Source: Akebia trifoliata (lineage: Eukaryota > Streptophyta > Magnoliopsida > Ranunculales > Lardizabalaceae). Taken from it: DNA of 64,000 bases. The translations under genes and the position numbers were made by a program. Shown piece after piece: positions 42,830 through 53,278 of this stretch; positions within the stretch are counted from its first letter, which is position 1, and every line of letters starts with the position of its first letter. The stretch is taken from NCBI GenBank assembly GCA_017979445.1, contig CM030706.1, positions 8,480,967 to 8,544,966 of the forward strand, given 5' to 3'. Below the pieces are notes generated by a model. The model saw only the letters and a program-made list of their open reading frames with translations. It was not told the DNA's origin and did not search any database.

Positions 42830-44900
42830 TTGATCGGGTCATATAGGATTATTATTGCGCCCAAACTCAAGCGTCCACCTCTTAGTTGGAGTTATAAGTC
42901 CAGTCGGTTAGAACGAGCTATGGTGCCAAGTCAACAAGCAGAGATGGCTTCAGAATCTGAACTTACAGAGATCCGTAAGATCTTGGCAGCCTTTGCTAAT
43001 GACATCAACAGTATAAAGGGCAAAGTGGAAGTGCTAGAACAGACTTCGAAATCAACGGGCAACCCCCTAAATGATCCAAAAGGAAAGAAGGTAGAAGAGA
43101 AACGTCCACGTGAAGTCTTTGAACTCGACGGAGACGAAGAATATGTTGATGAGAACCCAATGTTAGCTAATAGAATTTCTCAGTTAGAATCAGCTATGAA
43201 GAGTATAAAGGGTATAGATGAAATTGTAGCAGGCATTGAAGCTTTGAACCGCATCCCCAGAATCCATTTGCCAGAGAAGTTTGTGATGCCGAAAATGGAT
43301 AAGTTTAGTGGTATAGGGTGTGCAAAAACACATCTTAAGGTGTATGTTACTAACATGCGCACTATGAGACTTAGCGATGAACATATGACATTGTTGTTTC
43401 AGAGAACTTTATCAGGATCAGCACTATGCTAGCTAATGTCTCAAGATCCAGTTACTGTGGGCACCTGGGAGAATATGTCAAAGGCTTTCTGGCATCAATA
43501 TAAGTACAGTACCGAGATTGAGACTTCAAGAAGAGATTTGGAAGCAACTAAGCAGAAGAATGGGGAGACATTCACTGATTTTATTGGTCGCTGGAGGGCT
43601 AAGGCTGCCCAAATGTGGGATAGACCTTCAGAGAAGGAACAAGTAGTAATTATCTTAAAGAACATCTCACAAGAATATGCTCAACACCTAGTGGCCCAAT
43701 ATCTCCCTACTTTCGAGTCTTTGTTACAAGCCAGGAGCCAACTTGAGGACGCTTTTGCCTCTGGGGTTATTTCTAACCCCTCAGAAAACAAGCTTAAGAA
43801 ACCCTATATTTCTAAACCTAGTACCAACCATGTCTACATAGCCAACACATCATCTACCCCAGCTCAACCCTCGGTCCGGACTAATAACCAGGTTCACCCA
43901 AGTCAACCTCGAACTCCACGTCAATTTACCAATTTAGGGATGACCCTTACCGTAGCTTTGCAAAAACTGTTGAAAAAAGGGTTGCTTACCCCGATTCAAC
44001 CCCGGCCTTTACCAAATCCCTTGCCAGTCGGACACAATCCCAACTTATTCTGTGAATTTCATCAAAATCCTGGCCATCACACAGATCGATGTATCACCTT
44101 GCACCATGCCATTCAAAACCTGATTGATAACAAAAAGGTCACAATCCCTAGCCCACCAAATGTCACCACTAATCCACTACCTACTTATCAACCTCCACCA
44201 ACCCTGAACATGGTTTCTCACACACCATTGCCATTCGATCCTGTTTCTCTTATCCATCCCATCCAAGTCAAACCACCTAGTTACCCCCTTGCCGGGATAG
44301 CCTTCACTGATGAGGTTTTTACCACAAACTATGAACCATTTGAAACCTCAGATGATACGTATTGTTTATCCCCGCCTCGATACAGTAGCCCCGCATTCAC
44401 CATTTACTTGTTGGCTCAGATGAACTTGAAAAGCCCTGTACCTGTGATAGATGAAGATCCATATTTGCTGACTGAAGAAGATGAACCTTATCCTCTCTCC
44501 TGTGATGAAGTTAGACATATGACTCGAGGGGGAATAGTCTTTAAGCCACAAGAACTCTGTATTGATAATCCGGCAACCTTGGCAAGAAAGAAAGAGAAAA
44601 GATCCTATCAAAGAAAATATCGAAGAAGAAGATAACTCTGTGATCAAGCAGTTGAAGAAATTAGGGGCCAATATCTCAGTATGGGGTTTACTCATGGCTT
44701 CCACTGCCCATAGGGAGGCTGTTCTCAAAGCATTAAGTACGGCCCAAGTCTCCCTTGACACTTCTCCAGATCAGCTGGCCAACATAGTAGGGGCGACCTA
44801 TGTGGAAAATATCTTATCCTTCTCGGACTCCGATCTCCAAAGGAAGGAGCAAACCACACTAAACCATTGCACATCGCAGCAGTTGACTGTAACGGGATGA
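42830..44900 (+). pseudogene. Element B: gag
   Basis: The first part to 43432 contains a coiled-coil-like stretch (LTEIRKILAAFANDINSIKG) and IPRIHLPEKFVMPKMDKFSG, the start of the retrotransposon gag domain. After an in-frame TAG (43433-43435) the same frame resumes with WENMSKAFWHQYKYSTEIET, RDLEATKQKNGETFTDFIGR and WRAKAAQMWDRPSEKEQVVI. A knuckle-like CEFHQNPGHHTDRC is at about 44050, followed by a Pro-rich region. A frameshift near 44590 moves to the frame with EEEDNSVIKQLKKLGANISV, which runs to 44900. Gag would form the particle. Confidence 0.88.
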
Positions 44901-46216
44901 GGTACCTCTGGTATTGATCGATAATGAGAGTGCATTGAATGTTTGCCCTTTGAAGACCGCCACTTGCCTTGGGTTTAAAACTGAAGATCTCAAGCCCACT
45001 AATCAAGGGGTTAGGGCCTACGATAACATAAAGGGACGTACTGGGAATTCTGCACCTTCGATTGTCCACGGGCATAGTTGAATTTCTGGTAGAATTTCAG
45101 GTCATAGACATCCAGTCCTCCTTTAATCTGTTATTAGGAAGGCCGTGGCTACACCAAATCAAAGACATACCTTCCACGCTGCACCAGAAGGTCAAGTTTA
45201 TCAGAGATGGGCTAGTGATCACTCTCCATGGAGATGCTGAAATTGTAGGGATCATAAATAGTACTAAAGCTAAGGATGAACCGCTGCTTGAGATTCAGCC
45301 AGAACAACAAGGAGTAGAGCTCAGTGGGTTCGAGTTTGAGAAAATATGCTCAGTCCAATGGGATCAAGCCATGAAAGAATATTTTTCAATGGAAAATACT
45401 TCTAACTGCAATATGGCCAATATATTCAAGAAAATGAGATTTTTCCCTGGTATGGGCTTAGGCCGCAAGCAGCAAGGTATTAAAGAGGCACCAGTGATTA
45501 AAGAGGTCATTGGCACATTTGGACTAAGATATAAGCCTACTAATGAAGATTGGGCCCAATACTGGAAGACAAAGCGAGACAAGGCAATTGCGAAAAGGCA
45601 AAGACGCACCATGGATCTCATCAAAATGAAGCCTTATTGTAAGACCCTTAATGGCTATTTTGTGAAGGAAGGAGAAGATTTCCGTTACTGTGGGTTCCCC
45701 GAACCATTCATTGACCACATCACAGGTACTCGTCTGCCGGGGTTCGAGATCTTCTTTGGTATGGATTGGCCAGAAGAGGAAGCAAGCATAGAAGCTGAAG
45801 AGAAGAAAATTGAAGACTGGCAGTTCAATCTAGACTCCCTCAACATCGACCAGCTATTCATTGAAGATCACGGTATCTTAGTGTTGTTAGTTGAGAAAGG
45901 GATCCCAAATCCTCAGTCTGTAATCAAACCCGCTGTTGGGTCTTTATCAAATTACCATGTAATCAGTCCTGTGTTGCATGTCAAGGCTGGGTCTGTCGGT
46001 CCCATTAGTCCTGTTCAGCCTGACATGCCAGTCGAGTCCTTTATTTCTATTGAGTCAAATAAGTTAGTTGTTTCTGCTGAGTCTATTATTTCTAGTGAGT
46101 CTATTTTTCCTGCTGAGTCAAGTGAGTCTGTCAAGTTGGCAATGAGTCCTGTTACCCCATCTTCTTTTAATGAAATGAAAGAAATTCTTGATTACCCCGA
46201 GCGCAATAATAATTAA
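44901..46216 (+). pseudogene. Element B: protease and G-patch-like region
   Basis: The active-site segment at about 44910-44950 reads VPLVLIDNESALNVCPL. The family normally has IDNGSA, so the glycine after Asp-Asn is Glu, a probable loss of function. FNLLLGRPWLHQIKDIPSTL marks the protease end. Further on, MRFFPGMGLGRKQQGI resembles a G-patch, an RNA-binding module found in some retroelement proteases. The long frame 45062-46216 is otherwise open. A frameshift separates it from gag. Confidence 0.8.
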
Positions 46217-46317
46217 CTAATAATCTAACTTCGGAGGGAGAATCTTCTGATGAAGAACCTCCCCCTGAAATAATCAAGTTACTGGAACAAGAAAATGAAC
46301 GTCGGGCTCAACCTCCA

Positions 46318-47490
46318 ATGGAGGAAGTAGAGGTTATCAATCTTGGAACAAAAGAAAATCCTCAAGAGATTCGGATTGGGATTACATTATTCCCCGAGGA
46401 ACGCAAAGGGATAGTAGAGTTGCTCAGAAAGTTCAAAGACGTGTTCGCGTGGTCTTATGAGGATATGCCGGGAATAAGCACAAACATCGTTCAACACCGG
46501 ATTCCGTTATATCCGGATGCTCGACCCATTAAACATAAACTTCGACGTATGAAGCCGGAATGGACTTTGAAAATTAAAAAAGAAGTTACGTAGCAGATTA
46601 ACGCGAGATTTTTGGTAGTGGAATACCCAAAGTGGATTGCCAATGTCGTCCCTGTGCCGAAAAAAGATGGAAAAGTCAGGATGTGTGTGGACTTTAGAGA
46701 CCTAAACAAAGCAAGCCCAAAGGATAGTTTTCCTTTATCACACATAGACGTTCTAGTAGACAGTACAGCAGGGCAAACTTTATTATCCTTCATGGATGGC
46801 TTTTCGGGGTACAATCAGATAAAAATGGATCCTCGGGATATGCAAAAGACGTCGTTCATCACACAGTGGGGAACCTTTTGCTACAAGGTTATGCCTTTTG
46901 GTTTGAAGAATGCCGGAGCCACCTATCAAAGAGCAGCCACGACTCTATTACATGACATGATACACAAGGAAGTCGAAGTCTATGTAGATGATATGATAGT
47001 CAAATCCAAAGAACGACTGGGGCACGTTGCAGCGTTAGAGAAATTTCTCACAAGGATTCCAAAGTACAAACTCCGCCTCAACCCGCAGAAATGTGTGTTT
47101 GGAGTAACTTCTGAAAAATTGTTGGGATTTGTGGTCAGTCAAAGAGGGATCGAAGTAGACCATGTGAAGATTAAAGCTATCCAAGAGATGCCACCGCCGG
47201 AAACTGAAAAGCAAATTCAAGGTGTTTTAGGTAGAATCCAGTATGTCAGTAGATTCATCACTCAACTCACCAACGTCTGCGAACCTATTTTCAAGCTCCT
47301 CAAGAAGAATGAACCAACAGTTTGGAATGAGCAATGTCAAAAGGCCTTCGACCAAGTCAAAGAGTATCTCTTGAACCCACCTATTTTGGTTCCACCCACA
47401 CCGGGTGAACCACTTCTTCTTTATCTGTCAGTCACAGAATAAGCTATGGGATGCATGCTGGCACAGTATGACAAAGATACTCGAAAATAA
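46318..47490 (+). pseudogene. Element B: reverse transcriptase
   Basis: FAWSYEDMPGISTNIVQHRI leads into the domain. KDGKVRMCVDFRDLNKASPK, LSFMDGFSGYNQIKM, MPFGLKNAGATYQRA and the catalytic YVDDMIVKS follow in order. GVLGRIQYVSRFITQLT is the connection to RNase H. An in-frame TAG at 46591-46593 and a TAA at 47440-47442 interrupt it, and another TAA follows about 45 bases later. The YVDD box and the neighbouring motifs are unbroken. Confidence 0.95.
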
Positions 47491-47790
47491 AGGGCTATCT
47501 ACTACATCAGTAAGAAGATGTTAGAGTATGAACGAAAGTATTCAGCCCTGGAAAAAAACTTGCTTGGCACTAGTATGGGCTACTCAGAGACTTCGACACT
47601 ATATGCTATCTCATTCAATTATCTTGTTATCTCGGATGGATTCTCTCAAGTATCTTTTCGAGAAACCGACACTGACAGGAAGAACCTCACGATGGTTATT
47701 GTTGTTATCAGAGTTTGACATCACGCACGTTACACAGAAATCCATCAAGGGGAGAGCTGTAGCAGAATACTTGGCAGATCACCCAGTAGC
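47491..47790 (+). pseudogene. Element B: first RNase H domain
   Basis: AIYYISKKMLEYERKYSALE in one frame is followed, after a shift near 47555, by LALVWATQRLRHYMLSHSII, SDMDSLKYLFEKP-like sequence, and RWLLLLSEFDITHV. These are the usual later parts of the gypsy RNase H. Its N-terminal catalytic region is degraded by the stops around 47440-47490. Confidence 0.85.
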
Positions 47791-48391
47791 AGAAGGATTA
47801 AGACCTATTGATCAGTTCCCAGATGAGAACATCTTACATGTTGAAGAAGAGCCTCAGAACCAAACATGGCAATTGTATTTTGATGGAGCCGCCAATCAGA
47901 ATGCGTATGGAATAGGGGCAGTCTTATTTTCTCCAGAAGGATGTCACATTCCGATCGCTATTAAGTTAGCCTTCTCTAACACCAATAACACAGCCGAATA
48001 TGAAGCATGTATCGCTGGACTTGAAGCCGCTTTGAATCTTGGCATTACAGAAATTGAAGTTTTTGGAGATTCAGCCTTGGTCATACACCAGTCATTGGAA
48101 GAATAGAAGACTAGAGACGAAAAGCTGAAGCCTTATCATGAGTATTTGTTAAATTTAGTGAGTAAGTTTGAAGCTATTCTGTTCCAACACGTTTCAAGGG
48201 AAGATAATAGATTTGTTGACTCGTTAGCCACTCTATCTTCAATGATCCATTTGCCCCCCGGCATGGAATTGAGGCCGATCACTGTTGAAGTCAAAGACAA
48301 ACCTGCATATTGCTGTCAGATCAGTATTGTTACTCGACTACCTGATGGAAAGCCATGGTACACAGACCTTAAAAAGGTGTTGGAAAAATAA
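47791..48391 (+). pseudogene. Element B: second (archaeal-type) RNase H
   Basis: WQLYFDGAANQNAYGIGAVL holds the first Asp, NTAEYEACIAGLEAALNLGI the Glu, and EVFGDSALVIHQ the next Asp. A second RNase H between the first and integrase marks the Tat/Ogre group. A TAG at 48104-48106 interrupts it. HVSREDNRFVDSLATLSSMI, the last part, is in the same frame. A TAA at 48389-48391 ends the segment. Confidence 0.92.
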
Positions 48392-49600
48392 GAATTCCCA
48401 GAAGAAGCGTCGAGGAAGGAACGACAAGCTTTGCTAAGATTAGCATCTCAATTCATCCTGTGCGCAGGAAGTTTATACAAAAGGTCTTATGATGGGATTC
48501 ATTTGTCGTGTATCGATGAAGATCGAGCTGAACAGGTAATGGTTGAACTACATTCAGGGGAATGCGGCCCTCACATGAGTGAGAAAATGTTAGCCAAAAA
48601 AATTATGCGACAAGGGTACTACTGGCCTACGATGGAAACAAATTGTCATTACATGGTCAAGACTTGCCACAAATGCCAAATACACGCAAATCACATACAT
48701 GTGCCACCTTCTCGATTAGTTGGTCTTACTTCGCCATGGCCATTCTCAGTTTGGGGTATTGACATTATTGGTAAAATATCACCTAAAGCATCAAATGGGC
48801 ATGAATACATTTTAGTTGCTATCGATTATTTTACTAAGTGAGTCGAAGCTGCCTCTTATGCTGTTCTCACTGCGTCTCGAGTTGTAAAGTTTATCCAAAC
48901 AAACATCATCAGCCGGTACGGGGTATCTTCAGAACTGATTTCTGATAACGGGCCACATTTCAAAGTTGAGGTTATTACTTTGTGTTCAAAGTTCAAAATC
49001 TCACACCACAAATCATCTCCTTACTGCCCTCAGACTAATGGAGCAGTCGAAGCAGCTAATAAGAATCTTAAGACTATCATCAGGAAAATGTGTCAATCAC
49101 ATCGAGATTGGTCTGAAAAACTGCCATTTGCACTATGGGCATATCGAACTTCAATTCGATCCTCTACTGGAGCTACTCCCTACTCCTTAGTGTATGGCGT
49201 GGAAGCAGTCTTGCCAGTTGAACTGGAAATTCCATCTCTGAGGGTCTTGTTGGAAAGTCAGTTGTCAGAAATAGATTGGGTTCGCTAGCGGTATGAAGAA
49301 TTGAATTTGATTGAAGAAAAACGACTGAGAGCCTTGTATCACGTGCAAGCTTATCAAAGAAGAGTTGCCCGTGCATTTGATAAAAAGATCAAGATTCGTC
49401 ACTTACAAGTCAGAGATTTAATACTCAAAGAGAATCGGACACCTATCTTTGACCCTAGAGGGAAGTTCAAACCAAATTGGGGAGGTCCGTACATCATCAA
49501 GGAGATATTACCAGGAAAAGCTGTCAGGCTTCAAGATCATGATGGAATCGAGTTACCAGAACCAACCAACCTTGACCAAATCAAAAGGTACTACATTTAA
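48392..49600 (+). pseudogene. Element B: integrase
   Basis: Zinc-binding part: ELHSGECGPHMSEKMLAKKI and MVKTCHKCQIHANHIH (HHCC). Core: FSVWGIDIIGKI (Asp), SELISDNGPHF (Asp) and CPQTNGAVEAANKNLKTII (Glu), all three acidic residues present. The C-terminal part has FKPNWGGPYIIKEILPGKAV and ends LDQIKRYYI with a stop at about 49600. In-frame stops are at 48839-48841 (TGA in the FTK-VEAASY context, normally Trp) and 49286-49288 (TAG in WVR-RYEEL, normally Gln). Confidence 0.95.
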
Positions 49601-50120
49601 GGAGGCCATTTTTGGCCGAATAAATTTTCCTATTACCTAGTTCTTTATTCTCCTTTCTCAACCCCTTTGCAACCTATTCACAAAGAGAAAATTGTGCCTT
49701 TTATTTCTTAGCCTGATTACCTAACCCAGGGGAGGGAAAAATTCGAACTACGTCTTGGTCTGATCCCAAAATTTTGGGGTACGTAGGCAACCTGAGAAGT
49801 TACTTCAGGCCCGACCACATCAAAATAAAAAAAAATATAGATTCCCCGAAAAAAAAATCTAAAAAGAAAAAAATCCAAAAAAAAAAAAAATATCATCTAA
49901 AATGGGAAAGAAAATTCAAGAAAAAATCTTAAATGAAATATCACACAAGGGGCATTTGGATTTTTGAGCTTCAAAATTCCTTTCTTTTTATGCCTAGTCC
50001 CAAGCCTACCTATAAAAGTCCTCCTAAGTACCATGTGAAAAAGTTAAGGAGGGTAGCAAAGCATGATCAGACAGTAATTCTAGAAGTTCAGAGGAAAAGA
50101 AAAAGATAAAAAAATGATGA

Positions 50121-50324
50121 AGCCTGCTAAGTTGAAAACTCGAAAAGGGCGACTTAGGCAAAAATTAAGGCAAGCTCGCAAAGTTGAAAATCTGAAAGGA
50201 CAACTTTGGCAACAATCAGAGCCAAGAAAAAAGAAAAAGCTCGTTAGATCGAAAACCTGAAAAGGCGATCTAGGCAAAAGCTAGAGCAAGCTCGCTAGAT
50301 TGAAAATCTGAAAAGGCGATCTAG
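50121..50324 (+). repeat. Four-unit hairpin array, element B
   Basis: Units share the loop TGAAAAYCTGAAAAGGCG. The stems differ but stay complementary: CTAAGT/ACTTAG (50127-50157), CAAAGT/ACTTTG (50179-50208), TTAGAT/ATCTAG (50244-50273), CTAGAT/ATCTAG (50295-50324). Same sense as the coding strand. Confidence 0.9.
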
Positions 50325-51132
50325 GCAAAAGTTAGAGCAACAAAAAAAAATAGAAGAAAATCCCAAGCTAAGAGCGGTTCGAATTGAAACATCAGAAGTC
50401 CGAATAATCAAGTTCAATACTCAGCTTAAACCAGACATAAATTCAGAAGCCACAAGTATCTTGTTTACGATCGATCTGAAAATTCTCACTTCCCCAAGTG
50501 AACCAATGGAGAGAAGGGTGAATTCTATGATGAGTCTCAAAAGGAAATATTTTGTTCTCTTGAGCCTGACTCCAAAATCTTCAATAAAATTAATCAATAT
50601 TAAAAGTTGGATCTTTATTGCGCTTGTGGTAATCAAATTTCAAACCTTCATACAAGGGGCATTTTTCTTTTTCTCTAAATATGTAATTCCCCCCTTATAC
50701 CAGGGGCATTTTTTAATGATGTGTTCAATTATTTTCAATGCTATGTTTATTGTCAAACTAGGGACATTTTGTTTTTGAGCAATGTTAATCCTAAAGATAA
50801 TGAGAACCTCAAACTAAGGTTACCCTCTGATAACAGTTCTTCAAAAAACTCTTGAGGTTCAAAAGAAATAAAAACTCAAGTTTTAAATTCATAAAACTTT
50901 TGGATAAATCCTTGAGGTTCAAACAAAAGCACTTCGGATCTAACATTTGACTGTGTCCAGAGATCAACTAATATGGTATTTTTTCATTCCCAGATCCAAT
51001 TATTCTTGGATTCGATCATTTTTCTTCAAGATTCAGTATCTTCCAAATTTATTCAATTCACTTTGATCAGTCTTTTCCAAATTCATTCATTCTTTCCCAA
51101 AAGTCCTTCATTCCTTCGCCAATTTTGCTCAG

Positions 51133-51530
51133 TTGCCGCCAAGGGTTATCTTGAATTTTGCTCAGATACCGCCAAGGATTATCTTAGATTTTGCTCAGTT
51201 GCCGCCAAGGGTTATCTTGGATTTTGCTCAGATGCCGCCAAGGATTTATCTTGGATTTTGCTCAGATGCCGCCAAGGGTTATCTTGGATTTTGCTCAGAT
51301 GCCACTAAGGGTTATCTTGGACTTTACTCAGTTGTCGCCAAGGGTTATCATGGATTTTGCTCAGATGCCGCCAAGGGCTATCTTGGATTTTGCTTAGTTG
51401 CCGCCAAGGGTTATCTTGGATTTTGCTTAGTTGTTGCCAAGGGTTATCTTGGATTGTGCTCAGATGCTGTCAAGGGCTATCTTGGATTTTGACCAATTAC
51501 CGCCGAGGGTTTTCTCGGAATTATGATCAG
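51133..51530 (+). repeat. Tandem array of a 33-bp unit, 12 copies
   Basis: The unit begins TTGCCGCCAAGGGTTATCTT and ends TTTTGCTCAG. Each holds a short hairpin CCAAG/CTTGG. The last unit has CCGAG (51503-51507) and CTCGG (51514-51518), changed on both sides. Because 33 is divisible by 3, all frames tend to stay open, which explains the ORFs here. It is followed by shorter TTTATGCTCAG repeats to about 51600. Confidence 0.95.
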
Positions 51531-51902
51531 TTTATGCTCAGATTATGCTCAGGTATGCTCGATTTATGCTCAGTCTATGCTCAGTTTATGTCTGATTTAT
51601 ATTCACTTTGTGCTTAGATTTTACTCAAATTTACCTCAGATTTTTGAGTCCGCACACTTGCACAGTTGTTACATCAGTCAGGGAGAATTTTTTTAAAATT
51701 CTAGGATCTGACGTTGCCAGTGAGAGTTCGCGCTCAAGCACCTGACAACCTTTTAGTTCGGGGAGAGTTAATCTCAAGGATCCAAAAACCCCGACGAATT
51801 GCTAAATCAGGCTGCAAAATGAATTATCACTAGCTTTGGCATTCGGATATCGCACTATCTACCAAAATAGATTTGTTATTTAGTTTGCTTCAACCTTCTG
51901 CC

Positions 51903-51915
51903 AAAGAGGGGCATC
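51903..51915 (+). promoter_or_regulatory. Polypurine tract of element B
   Basis: AAAGAGGGGCATC directly precedes TGTAGACACC of the 3' LTR. Confidence 0.9.
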
Positions 51916-53278
51916 TGTAGACACCCCATTTTTGCACTCGCCTGATTAATCAACTCGTCAACCCGATCGCAAAGGTTCCCAATGATGGATGTTTATTCCA
52001 ATGCTTCATTTTGTTACTAGATATTTTTCAGAAATCCGGATGAGGTATCTCGAACTGACAAAACTTAGAAACCACGCTACGATAGGTAAATACGACCCCT
52101 CATAAAATTCACGATCATTTCACACAAAAAATTTCATAAACGACAAAAATCAACATTTCCATTGAATTCCTTACGAAAAACTGATTCCAAAACATCCTGG
52201 AACATTGAAAAACGACTTAAAACGTAAAAAATCTTCTCCGAAGGCAAAACGGTAATTTTACAACTTTAATAATTACAAATTTCAAAATTAATAAATAAAT
52301 CATTAAAAAATGTAAAAAGAAACATTAAAGTCAATCAAGTAAGACTAAAGTCAAGTAAGGCTAAAGTCAAAACATTAAAGTCAACCAAGAAAGACTAAAG
52401 TCAAAGTATTAAAGTCAATATCATAAGACTAAAGTCAAAACCCTAAATCAAAACACTAATCAAGTCAACCTCATAAGACTAAAAGTCAAAATCCTAAATC
52501 AAAACCTTAATCTAAACTAATCAAGTCAATTTCATAAGACTAAAAGTCAAAACCCTAAATTAAAACCCTAAAGACTAAGTTCATCTCATGAGACCAAAGT
52601 CTAAACCCTAATTGAAACCCTAAAAGAAATCCTAATGAAACCCTAATTCTCCTAAAAAACTTTATAAATAGGAGCCTCCACACTCTATTTTCGATATAAA
52701 AGAAAAAATCTTAGAAAAAGTAGGTGAAGAAGCCTCCATAACCTCCCCAAAACCCTAATTTTGGAGTCCCAACTCTTTTCTTAACACCCCTACTCCGATT
52801 TCAGCCTAAAAAATACCCAAAAACCTCTAAAAAACATCCCAAAAATCCATAACAAATTCGAAGCACCCAGATCCAAGAAGGAGATACCTTATCTCGGAGA
52901 TCCGAAATCAAATCTGGAGATAGAACGAAGCAAGGGAGGACGGTACAAGGAACTATTTTTGTCGGATCTGAGGGAATAAAGTTTGCTATCGGAAAGGTAT
53001 AACCTTTTTTATTTTATTTATTTATTATCATCTAGGTTGTTAGCAATGTAATTTATTTGGGAAGTTAGTAGAGACCGGCTTTGGCCGGGCGGGGTTGGTG
53101 CCTAACACCTTCCAACCCTGTAACATGATCCCCGAATTCAGCTTTGTTGGTTATAGATTAGTTTTTTATCCGTTTAGAGTCATTGATCGGTTCTTAGACC
53201 GTAATAACTAGGTGGCGACTCCCAAACCTCAAGGGTCAAAAGCGGATCCACGCACCCCGCGGATCGAGGGCGCTTTCA
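51916..53278 (+). repeat. 3' LTR of element B
   Basis: 1363 bp. Relative to the 5' LTR it lacks about 215 bp (36830-37044 there), the break lying at a CCCC shared by both deletion ends, and has a 13-bp gain near 52612. TATA box at 52663-52670. Confidence 0.95.

Larger units (their letters stand above)
49601..51902 (+). other. 3' noncoding region of element B
   Basis: About 2.3 kb between integrase and the 3' LTR, a known feature of Ogre elements. It contains GGGGTACGTAGGCAACCTGAG (49777 on), which recurs in elements A and C, and the hairpin arrays listed separately. A single hairpin CTTGAG...CTCAAG is at 50851-50880. Confidence 0.75.
36646..53278 (+). mobile_element. Ogre-like (Tat lineage) Ty3/gypsy retrotransposon, element B
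   Basis: 16,633 bp with LTRs at 36646-38210 and 51916-53278. The duplication GCACC is at 36641-36645 and 53279-53283. It has the Ogre plan: long LTRs, tRNA-Arg primer site, long leader, an extra ORF1 before gag, then gag, protease, RT, RNase H, a second 'archaeal-type' RNase H, integrase, and a long 3' noncoding region. The LTRs agree at about 97% where they can be aligned by eye. Coding parts contain about eight stops and several frameshifts, so it is inactive but fairly recent. Confidence 0.95.

Noticed and set aside
50973..51617. Long repeat-protein-like ORFs (FCSDAAKGYLG type)
   Set aside because: A 33-bp repeat keeps all frames open; the neighbouring elements lack it and the peptides have no known fold.
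36646..53278. Endogenous pararetrovirus
   Set aside because: Long LTRs, integrase with DDE residues, primer site and target duplication all indicate a Ty3/gypsy retrotransposon; no movement or coat-protein-specific features are seen.
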